DNA from: an uncultured Bacteroidia bacterium
Lineage (GTDB): Bacteria; Bacteroidota; Bacteroidia; Bacteroidales; Prolixibacteraceae
NCBI GenBank assembly: GCA_903897145.1
Contig: CAIUAN010000016.1
Span: 1-64,000, forward strand
Reading direction: 5' to 3'
Length of the DNA: 64,000 nt
Shown here: positions 39,064 through 49,910 of the stretch, piece by piece
How positions within the stretch are numbered: position 1 is the stretch's first letter
How the letters are laid out: every line of letters starts with the position of its first letter
The notes under the pieces: model-generated
Database searches by the model: none
The model's input: only the letters and a program-made list of their open reading frames with translations
Told to the model about the DNA's origin: nothing
Position numbers and translations under genes: made by a program

Positions 39064-39873
39064 TTAATCTTGTATTAATTTCTTACTGCTAGCTGCAATG
39101 AGAAGCAGTCCAATCACAAATAATATTAGATATAAAAAATAGTTCGTTGGTTCGCCCGATTTCATGATAGCAAGCTCTTTAAGATCTTTGTAGTAGTAGG
39201 CTGATAAAAATACCAGCGCATTGTGGGTGGCATGACCTGCAATACAAGCCAGAACAGATCCTGTTCGAATTCTAATCCATCCTAAGACAATTCCCAACGA
39301 GAAGGCTGCCGCAAACTGCCAAGGATTTAGATGAAATAGGGCAAAAAGTAAGGCTGATAGAATTATAGCCACTGCAGGGCGGTAATTACGTGAGAATCCC
39401 GACATGATGAGGCCTCTAAAGATCACCTCTTCCACGATTGGAGCAATGATCACGATGCGAAGTATACCTCCCCAGATACCTAAATCAGAAGTAAATAGTC
39501 GATTGAATAGTTCCATAAACCAGCCAGGAGGGGGTAGGACGTGTTCAAAATGAATATTGGCTTCATTTAAAAAGTATTGAAGTCCGCCGAACGTTATCAG
39601 CATCGAGGGGAGCAATAGCCAATTGAATTTTTTCAATGAGAATGTTTGGCTAAAGGGAAGGCCAGAGAAGCGGAATCCTAAATATAGAATAAACAGGGTA
39701 GAGCCTAAGAATATCGGCACTTTTAGCCATGGTTGATAGAGCCAATCGGTTCCATGATTGTAATCGTAAATTGCCAAGGGAAGATCTATCATGGTCTGGA
39801 TAAAGATATAGATCACGATCAGGTTGGCAGCCTGCCAAAATGAAGGGTAGTATTTTAAGTCAGATCCTTTCAC
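39064..39873 (-). CDS. CPBP-family intramembrane glutamic protease
   Basis: The 269-residue protein has about eight membrane spans and all three CAAX/CPBP motifs: EEVIFR (motif 1), FALFH (motif 2) and HATHN (motif 3). Bacterial members process or modify membrane proteins or bacteriocin-like peptides. Targets are unknown here. A minus-strand TAATTTTG box (39897-39904) lies 23 bases before the start codon. Confidence 0.88.
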   Translation of the reverse strand: MKGSDLKYYPSFWQAANLIVIYIFIQTMIDLPLAIYDYNHGTDWLYQPWLKVPIFLGSTLFILYLGFRFSGLPFSQTFSLKKFNWLLLPSMLITFGGLQYFLNEANIHFEHVLPPPGWFMELFNRLFTSDLGIWGGILRIVIIAPIVEEVIFRGLIMSGFSRNYRPAVAIILSALLFALFHLNPWQFAAAFSLGIVLGWIRIRTGSVLACIAGHATHNALVFLSAYYYKDLKELAIMKSGEPTNYFLYLILFVIGLLLIAASSKKLIQD

Positions 39874-40227
39874 AGTTTCTTGAGTTTAGCACTACCCAAA
39901 ATTAATGAAAGGATCGAATTTATGCGCTTAGGTGTGCTAAAATTTATTTGTTTTGAAAAGTTAGCTATCCGTTAGACAGTTTTACTAAGATTTGGCGGTC
40001 GTACTTTATGTAAAATCAAGGTTGATAAGGCTAGCGTGACGCCAATTGTGGTCGGTTGATTTGTTATTATTTGCAATTCAATAGAAATATCTACACTATT
40101 TCGAGTTTTGATCCTATAATTTTAAAGATTTATACTCTTGAGTAATCTTTTTAATCTTCATTATATCAATGTGATACGACTTTGAATGTTTTATTGAGTG
40201 CATTGCTGATAAAAAAGAGGTGAAGAG
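39874..40227. other. Intergenic region without detectable gene
   Basis: A/T-rich gap between the CPBP protease and rpmB. Besides the CPBP promoter-like box at 39897-39904, I find no coding frame longer than about 20 codons with any feature, no tRNA and no hairpin with a T-tail. Confidence 0.5.
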
Positions 40228-40259
40228 TTTGATTATTTGAACAAAAAGTCTTTACTTTG
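40228..40259 (+). promoter_or_regulatory. Promoter of the rpmB-rpmG operon
   Basis: TTTG (40228-40231), a 20-base spacer and TTACTTTG (40252-40259, one base off TAnnTTTG) precede the rpmB start by 45 bases. Confidence 0.55.
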
Positions 40260-40304
40260 CGATCTGTTTGAAAAATATAGAAAGCAAGTTTAAAATTACT
40301 CAAA

Positions 40305-40547
40305 ATGTCTAGAGTTTGTCAGATAACAGGTAAGAAAGTGATGTTTGGGAACAATGTTTCTCATTCAAAGCGGAGAACCAATCGAAAATTTATGGTGAAT
40401 ATCTTCACCAAACGATTTTATCTTCCTGAAGAGGATAGATGGATAAAATTGAATGTTACAGCCGCAGGGTTGAGAACAATTAATAAAAACGGTTTGGCAG
40501 CTACTTTAAAAACAGCTAAAGCCAAAGGTTATTTAGAAAATATTTAA
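40305..40547 (+). CDS. rpmB: 50S ribosomal protein L28
   Basis: The 80-residue protein opens [21 protein letters not shown] and has the [10 protein letters not shown] segment of L28. One early Cys remains, and no second zinc pair is present, so it is the zinc-free type. It begins a three-gene operon with rpmG and DUF4295. Confidence 0.95.
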   Translation: MSRVCQITGKKVMFGNNVSHSKRRTNRKFMVNIFTKRFYLPEEDRWIKLNVTAAGLRTINKNGLAATLKTAKAKGYLENI

Positions 40548-40561
40548 TAAGTTACTGAGCA

Positions 40562-40744
40562 ATGGCAAAAAAGGGTAACAGAGTACAGGTAATATTGGAG
40601 TGTACAGAACACAAAGCTAGCGGGCAGCCAGGAACTTCTCGTTATGTGACAAAAAAGAACCGGAAGAATACACCGGAGCGCCTGGAACTGAAAAAATTTA
40701 ATCCGATTCTTAAACGTATTACCGTTCACCGGGAAATTAAATAA
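40562..40744 (+). CDS. rpmG: 50S ribosomal protein L33
   Basis: The 60-residue protein has the L33 core [19 protein letters not shown]. Only a single cysteine (LECTEH) is left, so the CxxC zinc pairs are absent and it is the zinc-independent form. It lies 14 bases after rpmB. Confidence 0.95.
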   Translation: MAKKGNRVQVILECTEHKASGQPGTSRYVTKKNRKNTPERLELKKFNPILKRITVHREIK

Positions 40745-40752
40745 ATTGAATT

Positions 40753-40908
40753 ATGGCAAAGAAAGTAGTTGCGTCACTTCAAAAGGGAGCCGGTAAATCT
40801 TATTCTAAAGTAATTAAGATGGTTAAGTCTGAAAAGACCGGAGCATACAAATTCATAGAGGAAATTATTCCTAATGACTCAGTAACAGATTATTTTAAAG
40901 GTAAATAG
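40753..40908 (+). CDS. DUF4295 family protein
   Basis: A 51-codon gene eight bases after rpmG encodes a basic protein opening MAKKVVASLQKGAGKSYSK and ending SVTDYFKGK. It matches DUF4295, a tiny Bacteroidota protein always next to L33 in genomes I know of. A ribosome-associated role is inferred from context. An intrinsic terminator follows. Confidence 0.9.
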   Translation: MAKKVVASLQKGAGKSYSKVIKMVKSEKTGAYKFIEEIIPNDSVTDYFKGK

Positions 40909-40927
40909 TCTATAGTCTAGATAGAAG

Positions 40928-40966
40928 AAGAGCTTTCGTCGTAATGGATGAAAGCTCTTTTTTTAT
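40928..40966 (+). terminator. Intrinsic terminator after DUF4295
   Basis: AAGAGCTTTC (40928-40937) pairs with GAAAGCTCTT (40950-40959) and is followed by a T-run. It ends the rpmB-rpmG-DUF4295 message. Confidence 0.88.
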
Positions 40967-41023
40967 TTTCTATGTTTCTGTTTCTGAAATGTATACTTTT
41001 AAGGTCGTCAAAATTATTTATTC

Positions 41024-41971
41024 ATGGGCATTTTTAGTTGGACCAAATCAAAGAAGGAGAGTTTAGACAAAGGTCTAGAGAAAACTAAAGAGGGTGTATT
41101 TCAGAAACTCTCTAGAGCGATCATAGGCAAAACTGTCGTCGATGACGAAGTTCTAGATAACCTCGAAGAGATACTTATCTCTTCTGATGTTGGCGTTAAA
41201 ACAACCTTAAAGATTATCGAGCGCATTGAAAAACGAGTGGCTGCCGATAAATATATGAATACCTCTGAGCTTAATCGAATCCTTAAAGAGGAGATTGTGG
41301 CCCTTCTATCCGAGAATAATACTACCGACGTAACTGATTTCGAACTTCCTAAAACTGGTCAACCCTATGTGATCATGGTGGTAGGTGTAAATGGCGTTGG
41401 TAAAACAACCACCATTGGCAAATTAGCGCATCAATTTAAGAGCGCTGGTAAAAAAGTGGTGCTTAGTGCTGCCGATACTTTTCGTGCTGCTGCAATCGAT
41501 CAATTGCAAATCTGGGCCGATCGGGTAGGTGTGGAATTGGTACGTCAAAATATGGGCTCTGATCCCGCTTCAGTGGCATTCGATACCCTTCAATCGGCTA
41601 AGGCAATGAATGCCGATGTGGTGATCATCGATACCGCTGGTCGTTTGCACAATAAGATCAACCTGATGAACGAGCTTTCTAAGATTAAGAAAGTGATGCA
41701 GAAAGTTTATGAGAGTGCTCCGGATGAAGTGTTGCTCGTACTGGATGGTTCAACCGGACAGAATGCCTTTGAACAGGCAAAGCAGTTTACTCTGGCAACA
41801 GAGGTCACAGCCATGGCCTTGACAAAACTTGATGGCACTGCCAAAGGGGGAGTGGTAATCGGTATCTCCGATCAGTTTAAAATCCCTGTAAAATATATCG
41901 GTGTGGGTGAGGGCCTCGATGACCTTCAAATCTTTCATCGAACCGAATTTGTTGATTCCTTGTTTAAATAA
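41024..41971 (+). CDS. ftsY: Signal recognition particle receptor FtsY
   Basis: The 315-residue SRP GTPase has a short N-domain and no long acidic A-domain. G1 is GVNGVGKTT (about 121-129), then DTFRAAAIDQL, DTAGR near 206-210 and TKLDGTAKGG. It docks the SRP-ribosome complex at SecYEG. It follows the rpmB operon after a terminator and precedes rimO, an arrangement found elsewhere in the phylum. Confidence 0.96.
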   Translation: MGIFSWTKSKKESLDKGLEKTKEGVFQKLSRAIIGKTVVDDEVLDNLEEILISSDVGVKTTLKIIERIEKRVAADKYMNTSELNRILKEEIVALLSENNTTDVTDFELPKTGQPYVIMVVGVNGVGKTTTIGKLAHQFKSAGKKVVLSAADTFRAAAIDQLQIWADRVGVELVRQNMGSDPASVAFDTLQSAKAMNADVVIIDTAGRLHNKINLMNELSKIKKVMQKVYESAPDEVLLVLDGSTGQNAFEQAKQFTLATEVTAMALTKLDGTAKGGVVIGISDQFKIPVKYIGVGEGLDDLQIFHRTEFVDSLFK

Positions 41972-42041
41972 CCCTGGAATTTAGTTTTCTATTTTTAATT
42001 GTATTTTCTCCCCTTTTGTGGGCCTTGTGATAGTTCAGATT

Positions 42042-43337
42042 ATGAAAAAAAAGATCAATGTTGTCTCTTTAGGTTGTTCCAAAAATCTTGTGGATTCTGA
42101 GCTATTTTTAGCTCAAATGGCCTCGAATGGTTATGAGGTTTCTCATGATGCCAATGGCACAGATTCTCGTATTGTGGCGATAAATACTTGCGGTTTTATT
42201 GGAGACGCTAAAGAAGAGTCGGTTAATACCATCTTGGGATATGCTGATGCTAAAAACAAGGGACTTATTGATAAACTCTATGTTTTTGGTTGTTTATCAG
42301 AACGTTACAAGGATGATTTAAAGCTTGAGATTCCTGAAGTAGATGGTATCTATGGCAAGTTTCAAATCAAGAAAATGGTTGAAGATCTGAATGCAGACTA
42401 TAAAATGTCACTTTCACGTGAACGTTATTTAACCACACCATCGCATTTTGCTTATTTGAAAATTTCAGAAGGATGTAACCGGACTTGCTCTTATTGTGCC
42501 ATACCTCGTATGACCGGTAAACATATTTCGGTACCAATGGATAAATTGCTTATCGAAGCCAAAAGTTTAGCTAGTCAAGGTGTTAAAGAGCTTTTGATTA
42601 TTGCGCAGGATTTATCAGACTATGGCTTAGACCGTTATAAAGAACCTAAATTAGCTGAGTTATTAACGATGCTATCTGAGGTCGAAGGTATTGAGTGGAT
42701 TAAACTTCATTATGCTTATCCTGTTAATTTCCAGTATGATATTCTTCCAGTAATGGCGCAAAAGCCCAATATGGCCCGTTATTTGGATATCGCTTTGCAA
42801 CATTGCAGTGATAATATGCTGACCTTAATGCGTCGTAATATCACCAAAGCTGGTACTTTAAAATTACTCAAAAGACTCCGTGACGAAGTTCCAGGAATTC
42901 ATATCCGCACCACCTTGTTAGTCGGTCATCCAGGCGAGACTGAAGAGGATTTTGAAGAGCTTAAAGAATTTGTTCGTGAGATCCGTTTTGAACGATTAGG
43001 TGTATTCACTTATTCACACGAAGAAGGGACTATTGCTGGAGAACTTTATGAAGATGATGTGCCTGCTGAAGTTAAACAAGCGCGTGCTGATGAGATCATG
43101 GCTATCCAACAACAAATCTCAGCCGAGATAAATACCACTAAAATTGGTCAGACGATGAAGGTTGTGATCGACCGTTTAGAAGGTGATTATTTTATCGGAC
43201 GCACAGAATATGATTCAGCAGAAGTCGATGGCGAAGTGTTGATCTCTTCCGCACAGAAACTAAATATTGGTCAATATTATCAGGTAGAGATTACCAGTTC
43301 TGATGATTTTGATCTGTATGGATCTGCTAGGTTATAG
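42042..43337 (+). CDS. rimO: Ribosomal protein S12 methylthiotransferase
   Basis: From ATG 42042 the protein has 431 residues. The N-terminal UPF0004 domain has three cluster cysteines (LGCSKN, NTCGF, FGCLSE). The radical-SAM motif is CNRTCSYCAIP, and there is a C-terminal TRAM domain. It adds a methylthio group to Asp near position 89 of S12, using two 4Fe-4S clusters. The frame extends upstream to 42018, but the extra eight residues are not family-like. It ends seven bases from the convergent aminotransferase. Confidence 0.94.
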   Translation: MKKKINVVSLGCSKNLVDSELFLAQMASNGYEVSHDANGTDSRIVAINTCGFIGDAKEESVNTILGYADAKNKGLIDKLYVFGCLSERYKDDLKLEIPEVDGIYGKFQIKKMVEDLNADYKMSLSRERYLTTPSHFAYLKISEGCNRTCSYCAIPRMTGKHISVPMDKLLIEAKSLASQGVKELLIIAQDLSDYGLDRYKEPKLAELLTMLSEVEGIEWIKLHYAYPVNFQYDILPVMAQKPNMARYLDIALQHCSDNMLTLMRRNITKAGTLKLLKRLRDEVPGIHIRTTLLVGHPGETEEDFEELKEFVREIRFERLGVFTYSHEEGTIAGELYEDDVPAEVKQARADEIMAIQQQISAEINTTKIGQTMKVVIDRLEGDYFIGRTEYDSAEVDGEVLISSAQKLNIGQYYQVEITSSDDFDLYGSARL

Positions 43338-43344
43338 CCGTTTG

Positions 43345-44544
43345 TTAAAGTGTCCGTCCTGGATAAACCGTTAAAGCTACCTTTAAACACTCAACAGCAT
43401 GTTTTAGATCTTCAAGATTTAAAACATAAGCTACGCGCACCTCATTTTTTCCAACCCCTTTGGTAGAGTAGAAGCCAGAAGCTGGTGCCATCATCACTGT
43501 TTCGTTGTTGTATTCAAACTCTTCAAGCATCCACTGACAGAATTTATCGCTGTCGTCGATTGGTAGTCTGACAATGGCATAAAACGCACCCATTGGCATA
43601 GGCGCATAGACACCTGGGATCTCGTTTAAAGCATTGATAAAGTAGTTTCGTCGGTCAAGATATTCTTTGTAGACCTCCTCCATATATTCAGGAGGTGAAT
43701 CAACAGCAGCTTCTGCAACAACTTGTCCGAGCATCGGAGGACAAAGTCGAGCCATCGCGAGTTTTAGAATTGATTTGATGATCATTTTATTTTTTGAAAC
43801 CACCGATCCAATCCGAATACCACAAGCGCTAAATCGCTTGGAGATGGAATCAATCATGATTACGTTGTTGCTAATTCCTTCAAGTTCTAAAGCTGAGTAA
43901 TGTATTTTTCCGTCATACACAAATTCACTGTAAACCTCATCAGAAATAAGGTATAGGTCGTACTTTAATACCAATGCCCTAAGTTGCTCTAGCTCCTCTT
44001 TGGTATAAACATATCCCGTTGGATTATTCGGATTACAAATAAATATACCCTTCGTCTTAGGATTGATAACTTTTTCAAATTCGGATATGGCAGGAAGTTG
44101 AAAGCCATCCTCTATATACGAAGGTATTGGCCGGATAACCACATCTGTAGCAATAGCAAAGGAGAGGTAGTTGGCATAAAATGGTTCCGGGATAATGATC
44201 TCATCACCAGGGTTAAAACAGACCATGAAAGAGAAGGAGATTGCTTCTGAACCACCAGTGGTGATAAGGATCTCATTGGCATCAACATCTAAATTTCGGT
44301 CTCTATAATATTGAGCTAATTTCTTGCGGTAGGAGTCATTTCCAAAAGAATGGCCGTAAGGGATCAATTCGAAATCGAAATTCCGAATCCGTTCAATGGC
44401 GTGAGGAGGAGTTTTGATATCGGGCTGACCAATATTTAAATGGTAAACCTTTCTTCCTTTGGCTTTAGCCTTCTCAGAATACGGCACTAACTTTCGAATA
44501 GCTGACTCTGGTAATAATTCTCCTCGGTTTGATATTTTAGGCAT
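43345..44544 (-). CDS. Class I/II pyridoxal-phosphate aminotransferase (aspartate aminotransferase-like)
   Basis: The 399-residue enzyme has the fold-type I pattern: ITTGGSEAI near 86-94, FICNPNNPTGYV near 166-177, LISDEVYSEF and the PLP lysine in SISKRFSACGIRIGS near 235-249. The C-terminal Arg region reads GVGKNEVRVAYV. It probably transfers amino groups between aspartate or an aromatic/aliphatic amino acid and 2-oxoglutarate. The exact substrate is unclear. Confidence 0.87.
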   Translation of the reverse strand: MPKISNRGELLPESAIRKLVPYSEKAKAKGRKVYHLNIGQPDIKTPPHAIERIRNFDFELIPYGHSFGNDSYRKKLAQYYRDRNLDVDANEILITTGGSEAISFSFMVCFNPGDEIIIPEPFYANYLSFAIATDVVIRPIPSYIEDGFQLPAISEFEKVINPKTKGIFICNPNNPTGYVYTKEELEQLRALVLKYDLYLISDEVYSEFVYDGKIHYSALELEGISNNVIMIDSISKRFSACGIRIGSVVSKNKMIIKSILKLAMARLCPPMLGQVVAEAAVDSPPEYMEEVYKEYLDRRNYFINALNEIPGVYAPMPMGAFYAIVRLPIDDSDKFCQWMLEEFEYNNETVMMAPASGFYSTKGVGKNEVRVAYVLNLEDLKHAVECLKVALTVYPGRTL

Positions 44545-44660
44545 TCTTCTATTTTAGTATTGAATAGTTACAAATATACAATTATAATGGCTCCATTTTA
44601 AAGCCTAGCCAGATCCTTTCAAGCTTTAATCAACCGAGTTTTGAACAGTTTGTAGTCGTG

Positions 44661-47300
44661 TTATAAGGATGCTTTGAATGAGATTAGGCGTTCTTGCAGC
44701 ATCTTAATCTTATCTTCAGCATCAGTCTGCTTTTTACGTTCTAGTTCAACTACGTTTGCTGGTGCGCTACTCATAAAACGCTCATTCATAGTTTTCTTCT
44801 TAACCGATTCTAAGAATCCAAGGGTGTATTTTAGTTCCTCTTCAATCTTTACAATCTCCTCTTTTATGTTTACCACCTCGGCAAGAGGAATGTAATAGGT
44901 TGAAGTTTGTACACGGAATGACAAAGCACCTTCAACTTCCTTGTCCGAAATAGATAGCTCGGAAAGGTTCCCTATCTTCTCTAAAATGGTGTTATATACG
45001 GGAAAGAAACCTTTCTCACCTGGGACGATGATAAGTTTGAGTAGCTCTTTATTGGCGATGTTTTTCTCTTTACGTACCGCCCGAATGCCTGTGATCGCCT
45101 CTTTAATAGATTCAAATTGAGCACAGATTCCACTGCGGTCGTTTCTGGTCGTTGGCCATTGAGAAATCATGATTGAATCACCTTGATCTCTGGTCTTTAG
45201 CAATTGCCAGATCTCTTCGGTAATAAATGGCATAAAAGGGTGCAGAAGGCGCAATACTTCATCAAACAACTCCGAAACTTCTTGAAGTGTTTTAGCATCA
45301 ATCGGCTCTTGGTAGGCTGGTTTGATAATCTCCAATAACCATCCTGAGAATTCATCACGGACAATATTGTAAATGGTCATCAAGGCGTCGTTCAGTCGAT
45401 ATTTATCGAAATGATCGTCCATGGTGATGGTAACCTCATTGAGTTTCGCTTTAAACCATTCAATCCCAAGTCTAGAGTGCTCCGGTTGAGGCAGCGATGC
45501 ATCAACTTCCCATCCTTTAATCAAACGGAACGAGTTCCAGATCTTCGAGCTGAAATTACGCCCTTGTTCTGATAGTGATTCGTCAAATAAGATGTCGTTT
45601 CCTGCAGGTGAACAAAATAGCATACCTACTCGCACTCCATCTGCACCATACTTGGCTATCAGATCAAGTGGATCGGGAGAGTTTCCTAATGATTTCGACA
45701 TCTTGCGACGTAATTTGTCACGCACAATACCGGTGAAATAGACATTCTTAAATGGTAATGTACCTCGATATTCATAACCTGCAATGATCATACGTGCAAC
45801 CCAAAAGAAGATAATCTCAGGAGCCGTAACTAAATCATTTGTTGGATAATAGTAGTTGATCTCCTTGTTGTCGGGCTCATTAATGCCATCGAATACCGAG
45901 ATTGGCCACAGCCATGAAGATGCCCATGTGTCTAAAACATCTTCATCTTGACGAAGGTCTGCTATCGTAAGTTTTGTGTCGTCACTTTTTATTTTCGCCA
46001 TCTCAAGGGCCTTTTCTTCGCAGTCGGCAACAACAAAAGATCCATCTGCAAGATAATATACCGGAATGCGATGGCCCCACCATAGCTGACGCGAGATGCA
46101 CCAGTCTTTGATGTTTTCCATCCAGTGACGGTAAAGATTTTTGAATTTCGGTGGATAGAACTTGATATCTTCCACCTCTACCGCATCGAGTGCCGGCTTG
46201 GTGATGTCGCTCATCTTCAAAAACCATTGCGCTGAGAGTTTTGGCTCAATCGCCACATCCGTTCGTTCTGAATATCCTACTTTATTGGTGTAGTCTTCGA
46301 TCTTCACCAGGTTACCCGATGCCTCAAGCATTGGGATGATCTGTTTGCGAGCTTCAAAACGATCTACGCCAACCAATAGTTGTGCTTTTTCGCTGAGTGT
46401 TCCATCATCATTAAACGTATCGATCACTTCAAGGTTATGACGCAACCCAATCTCATAGTCATTGATGTCGTGTGCTGGTGTGATCTTCAAACATCCAGTA
46501 CCAAACTCCATATCCACATAGGTATCTTGAATAATTGGAACAAGACGATTTACCAGTGGAACGATCACTTTTTTCCCTGCCAGATGACGAAACCGATCAT
46601 CGTTTGGATTCACACATATAGCAGTGTCACCTAAGATGGTTTCTGGTCGCGTGGTGGCTACAGTAACATATTCCGTAGTTCCCTCAATTTGATACCGAAC
46701 GTAATATAGTTTTGATTTTTCTTCTTTGTGGTTTACCTCTTCGTCTGAAAGGGCAGTTTTAGCTGCAGGATCCCAGTTTACCATTCGCACACCACGGTAG
46801 ATTAGACCTTTGTTGTAAAGGTCTACAAAGACTTTAATAACCGATTCTGAGCGAACCTTGTCCATGGTAAATGCTGTACGATCCCAATCGCAAGAGGCCC
46901 CTAATTTCTTGAGTTGCTCTAAAATAATTCCACCATGTTTATCGGTCCATTCCCAGGCATGAGCTAAGAATTCATCACGAGTAAGACTATCTTTAGATAT
47001 CCCTTCTTTGCGCAACTTGTCAACCACCTTGGCCTCTGTAGCAATGGAAGCATGGTCGGTACCAGGCACCCAACACGCATTTTTTCCTTGCATCCTAGCC
47101 CGTCGCACCAAGATATCTTGGATTGAATTATTGAGCATATGACCCATATGGAGCACACCTGTTACATTCGGTGGCGGTATTACGATGGTATAAGGCTCGC
47201 GTTCGTCTGGCTCCGAATGGAAAAACTTCTGGTCCATCCAGTATTTATACCATTTGTCTTCTACCGCAGAGGGGTCGTATTTACTTGGAATATCAGTCAT
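44661..47300 (-). CDS. valS: Valyl-tRNA synthetase
   Basis: The 879-residue class I synthetase has HMGH (the HIGH motif) at residues 51-54 and KMSKS near 533-537. It carries the CP1 editing domain ([13 protein letters not shown]) and the C-terminal coiled-coil arm rich in Lys/Glu. It charges tRNA-Val and hydrolyses misactivated threonine. It is a single gene, divergent from the YkgJ-type gene. Confidence 0.96.
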   Translation of the reverse strand: MTDIPSKYDPSAVEDKWYKYWMDQKFFHSEPDEREPYTIVIPPPNVTGVLHMGHMLNNSIQDILVRRARMQGKNACWVPGTDHASIATEAKVVDKLRKEGISKDSLTRDEFLAHAWEWTDKHGGIILEQLKKLGASCDWDRTAFTMDKVRSESVIKVFVDLYNKGLIYRGVRMVNWDPAAKTALSDEEVNHKEEKSKLYYVRYQIEGTTEYVTVATTRPETILGDTAICVNPNDDRFRHLAGKKVIVPLVNRLVPIIQDTYVDMEFGTGCLKITPAHDINDYEIGLRHNLEVIDTFNDDGTLSEKAQLLVGVDRFEARKQIIPMLEASGNLVKIEDYTNKVGYSERTDVAIEPKLSAQWFLKMSDITKPALDAVEVEDIKFYPPKFKNLYRHWMENIKDWCISRQLWWGHRIPVYYLADGSFVVADCEEKALEMAKIKSDDTKLTIADLRQDEDVLDTWASSWLWPISVFDGINEPDNKEINYYYPTNDLVTAPEIIFFWVARMIIAGYEYRGTLPFKNVYFTGIVRDKLRRKMSKSLGNSPDPLDLIAKYGADGVRVGMLFCSPAGNDILFDESLSEQGRNFSSKIWNSFRLIKGWEVDASLPQPEHSRLGIEWFKAKLNEVTITMDDHFDKYRLNDALMTIYNIVRDEFSGWLLEIIKPAYQEPIDAKTLQEVSELFDEVLRLLHPFMPFITEEIWQLLKTRDQGDSIMISQWPTTRNDRSGICAQFESIKEAITGIRAVRKEKNIANKELLKLIIVPGEKGFFPVYNTILEKIGNLSELSISDKEVEGALSFRVQTSTYYIPLAEVVNIKEEIVKIEEELKYTLGFLESVKKKTMNERFMSSAPANVVELERKKQTDAEDKIKMLQERLISFKASL

Positions 47301-47559
47301 TATATTTCTTTCGTTTCTGTCTTAAATTATAGGCTAGAATGGCATAAATGCCTATTCGCGCGAATTGAGAACAAAAATAGGAAAATCAAGAGAAAAGGAA
47401 AGGCTTGTGTGATAAAGAATCATAACAAAAACGTGATTACGAAGAAAAAAGTTTAGTACTCTAATTAAATATTAGGATAATCTCTCAGGATTGCTGGAAA
47501 TGTTATGACTTGGTTTATGCGGAAAAGACTAATTTTGCCACCTCAAACCACCATGTGCT

Positions 47560-48087
47560 ATGACTATTCCTGCGAAATCTTTCTTTAACTCTTATAATCA
47601 ACTGAATAAGGATATCGACGCCTTGTCTTTGTCCTTAGAGAAGACCCATGCGAAGCATATCAATTGTAAGATGGGGTGCGACTTATGTTGTATGGCAATA
47701 TCTGTTTTTCCAGTCGAATTTCACGCAATAAAAACCGAATTGGAAAAGTCAGAAATGACCATTTTGCCTAAACCAAAAGATCCATCGCGTTGTCGATTTC
47801 TGGTGGATCATAGTTGTACGATATATGAACACAGACCTGTGATCTGTCGAACACATGGCCTGCCCTTAGTTTACATGAGCATGGATACCGATGAATATGA
47901 GCTTTCACTCTGCGAGTTAAATTTTACGGAGTTTGATTTTGAAGAGTTTGATGAGGAAAATACCTTTCCATTGGATAAAATTAATAGCCGACTTTATCAG
48001 ATTAATAAGCAATTTGTGGCCGGATTTGAGGGTGGTAGATATTCCGAGCAAGACCGTATTTCGCTATCTGATCTAATGGGAGAATAG
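47560..48087 (+). CDS. YkgJ-family cysteine-cluster protein
   Basis: The 175-residue protein has the family cysteine set CKMGCDLCC (about 37-45), then CRFLVDHSC near 87-95 and CRTHGLP near 106-112. They probably bind zinc or an iron-sulfur cluster. A TAATTTTG box (47530-47537) lies 22 bases before the start codon. The function is not established. It has no partner in the neighbourhood other than fumarase 99 bases downstream. Confidence 0.8.
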   Translation: MTIPAKSFFNSYNQLNKDIDALSLSLEKTHAKHINCKMGCDLCCMAISVFPVEFHAIKTELEKSEMTILPKPKDPSRCRFLVDHSCTIYEHRPVICRTHGLPLVYMSMDTDEYELSLCELNFTEFDFEEFDEENTFPLDKINSRLYQINKQFVAGFEGGRYSEQDRISLSDLMGE

Positions 48088-48090
48088 CAT

Positions 48091-48136
48091 GGGCAAACTG
48101 CGAGCTCATTGATTTTTTATGTATTTTTGTTTGCCC
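48091..48136. promoter_or_regulatory. Inverted repeat over the fumarase promoter region
   Basis: GGGCAAAC (48091-48098) and GTTTGCCC (48129-48136) are perfect inverted copies 30 bases apart. Between them is the -7-like TATTTTTG (48122-48129), so the repeat frames the likely promoter. It could be a regulator site or a weak hairpin after the YkgJ gene. Confidence 0.4.
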
Positions 48137-48186
48137 TAACCCGATAGCGTTTGTTTTAAGAATTGATAATCAGAAAAAATAGTAAG

Positions 48187-49794
48187 ATGTCAGAATTTAG
48201 TTATCAGAAGCCATTTCCAATTACAAAAGATACCACTCAGTATCGCTTGTTGTCAACGAATTATGTTTCAACCTTAGAGGTTGAAGGTCGTAAGATTTTA
48301 AAGGTCGATCCGCAAGCATTGGAGTTATTGGCACGAGCTGGATTTTCTGACGTCTCATTTTATCTTCGAGAAGCCCATCTTGAGAAATTGGCTTCTATCT
48401 TGCAAGACAAGGAGGCCAGTGATAACGATACCTTCGTCGCTTATACGATGTTGTTAAACCAAGTTGTATCTGCAGAAGGTGAGTTGCCAACCTGCCAGGA
48501 TACCGGCACTGCAATTGTTTTAGCCAAAAAAGGGGAAAATGTTTGGACCGGTGGTGACGATGCTAAGACCTTATCAAAAGGGATCTTTGAGACATTTCGC
48601 GATCGCAACCTTCGTTATTCTCAGGTGGTGCCAACTTCCATGTTTGACGAGAAAAATACTGGAAGTAATCTTCCAGCTCAGATTGATATCTATGCCACCG
48701 AAGGAAATAGTTACGAATTTTTGTTCGTGACTAAAGGCGGTGGTTCAGCGAATAAAACATTTCTTTACCAGCAGACTAAATCACTGTTGAACGAAGAGAG
48801 TCTATCTAATTTTATCCGCGAGAAGATTAAAGATTTAGGAACTTCAGCTTGCCCACCATACCATCTTGCGATTGTTATAGGGGGTACTTCGGCTGAGGCC
48901 ACACTATCAACAGTTAAGAAAGCCTCTGCGGGCTATCTCGATCATCTACCAACTGAAGGGAATGACGGTGGTCAGGCTTTCCGCGATCTAGAATGGGAAG
49001 ATAAAATCACTAAGATTTGCCGTGAGAGTGGGATAGGAGCTCAGTTTGGTGGCAAGTATTTCGTACACGATGTGCGGGTGATTCGGTTACCACGTCATGC
49101 CGCTTCATGTCCAGTAGGTATTGGAGTAAGCTGCAGCGCCGACCGCAATATCAAAGGAAAGATCACCGAAGATGGAATCTTCTTAGAGGTGTTAGAGCGC
49201 AATCCAGCTCGCTTTTTACCTAAATCGGCCCCATTTATGATGCCTGCAGTGGACATCGATCTTGATAAGCCAATGGACGAAGTGTTACGGGAACTTTCGA
49301 AATACCCGGTTAAAACCAGGTTGAACCTGAAAGGAACGTTGATTGTAGCACGTGATATTGCTCATGCAAAAATTAAAGAGTTAGTAGACGCAGGCAAGCC
49401 AATTCCAGAATATTTTAAAAATCACCCAGTCTATTATGCTGGACCAGCAAAAACTCCAAAGGGAATGGCCTCTGGAAGCTTCGGACCAACGACAGCTGGT
49501 CGCATGGATAGTTATGTTGATCTTTTTCAGGCTCTTGGAGGATCGAAAATTATGCTGGCTAAGGGTAACCGGTCAAAAGGTGTTACCGAAGCTTGTAAGA
49601 AACATGGTGGTTTCTATTTAGGCTCTATTGGCGGTCCAGCAGCGATACTTGCCAAAGATAGCATCAAGTCGGTTGAGATTATCGATTTTGAGGAGTTGGG
49701 AATGGAAGCAGTGCGGAAGATTACGGTTGAAAATTTCCCAGCATTCATTATTGTCGACGATAAGGGGAACGACTTTTTTGCGGAGCTGAAATAA
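48187..49794 (+). CDS. fumB: Class I fumarate hydratase (fused alpha-beta)
   Basis: From ATG 48187 the protein has 535 residues. It is the one-chain, iron-sulfur fumarase. The cluster cysteines are seen in [17 protein letters not shown] and AASCPVGIG. The C-terminal beta-domain has [14 protein letters not shown] and [11 protein letters not shown]. It converts fumarate and malate in the TCA cycle or the reductive succinate branch and is oxygen-sensitive. The frame runs upstream to 48163 from TTG, but those residues are not family-like. Confidence 0.93.
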   Translation: MSEFSYQKPFPITKDTTQYRLLSTNYVSTLEVEGRKILKVDPQALELLARAGFSDVSFYLREAHLEKLASILQDKEASDNDTFVAYTMLLNQVVSAEGELPTCQDTGTAIVLAKKGENVWTGGDDAKTLSKGIFETFRDRNLRYSQVVPTSMFDEKNTGSNLPAQIDIYATEGNSYEFLFVTKGGGSANKTFLYQQTKSLLNEESLSNFIREKIKDLGTSACPPYHLAIVIGGTSAEATLSTVKKASAGYLDHLPTEGNDGGQAFRDLEWEDKITKICRESGIGAQFGGKYFVHDVRVIRLPRHAASCPVGIGVSCSADRNIKGKITEDGIFLEVLERNPARFLPKSAPFMMPAVDIDLDKPMDEVLRELSKYPVKTRLNLKGTLIVARDIAHAKIKELVDAGKPIPEYFKNHPVYYAGPAKTPKGMASGSFGPTTAGRMDSYVDLFQALGGSKIMLAKGNRSKGVTEACKKHGGFYLGSIGGPAAILAKDSIKSVEIIDFEELGMEAVRKITVENFPAFIIVDDKGNDFFAELK

Positions 49795-49806
49795 GTTTAA
49801 TTCGGA

Positions 49807-49893
49807 TTATTTAGCGTTAAAAGCTTGAATTAAATCAATTATTTCTTTCGCTGAAATGGCTGTTGTCTCGCTTTTGTCGGGCAGCTGATCTTA
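49807..49893 (-). pseudogene. Possible C-terminal gene remnant
   Basis: The minus strand has an open stretch of about 28 codons ending SAKEIIDLIQAFNAK then TAA. It is preceded in frame by TAA at about 49891, with no start codon. It looks like the helical tail of a lost protein just downstream of the toxin-antitoxin genes. I do not recognise the parent. It may be chance. Confidence 0.3.
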
Positions 49894-49910
49894 CAGCTAG
49901 CCCTTGGTTC

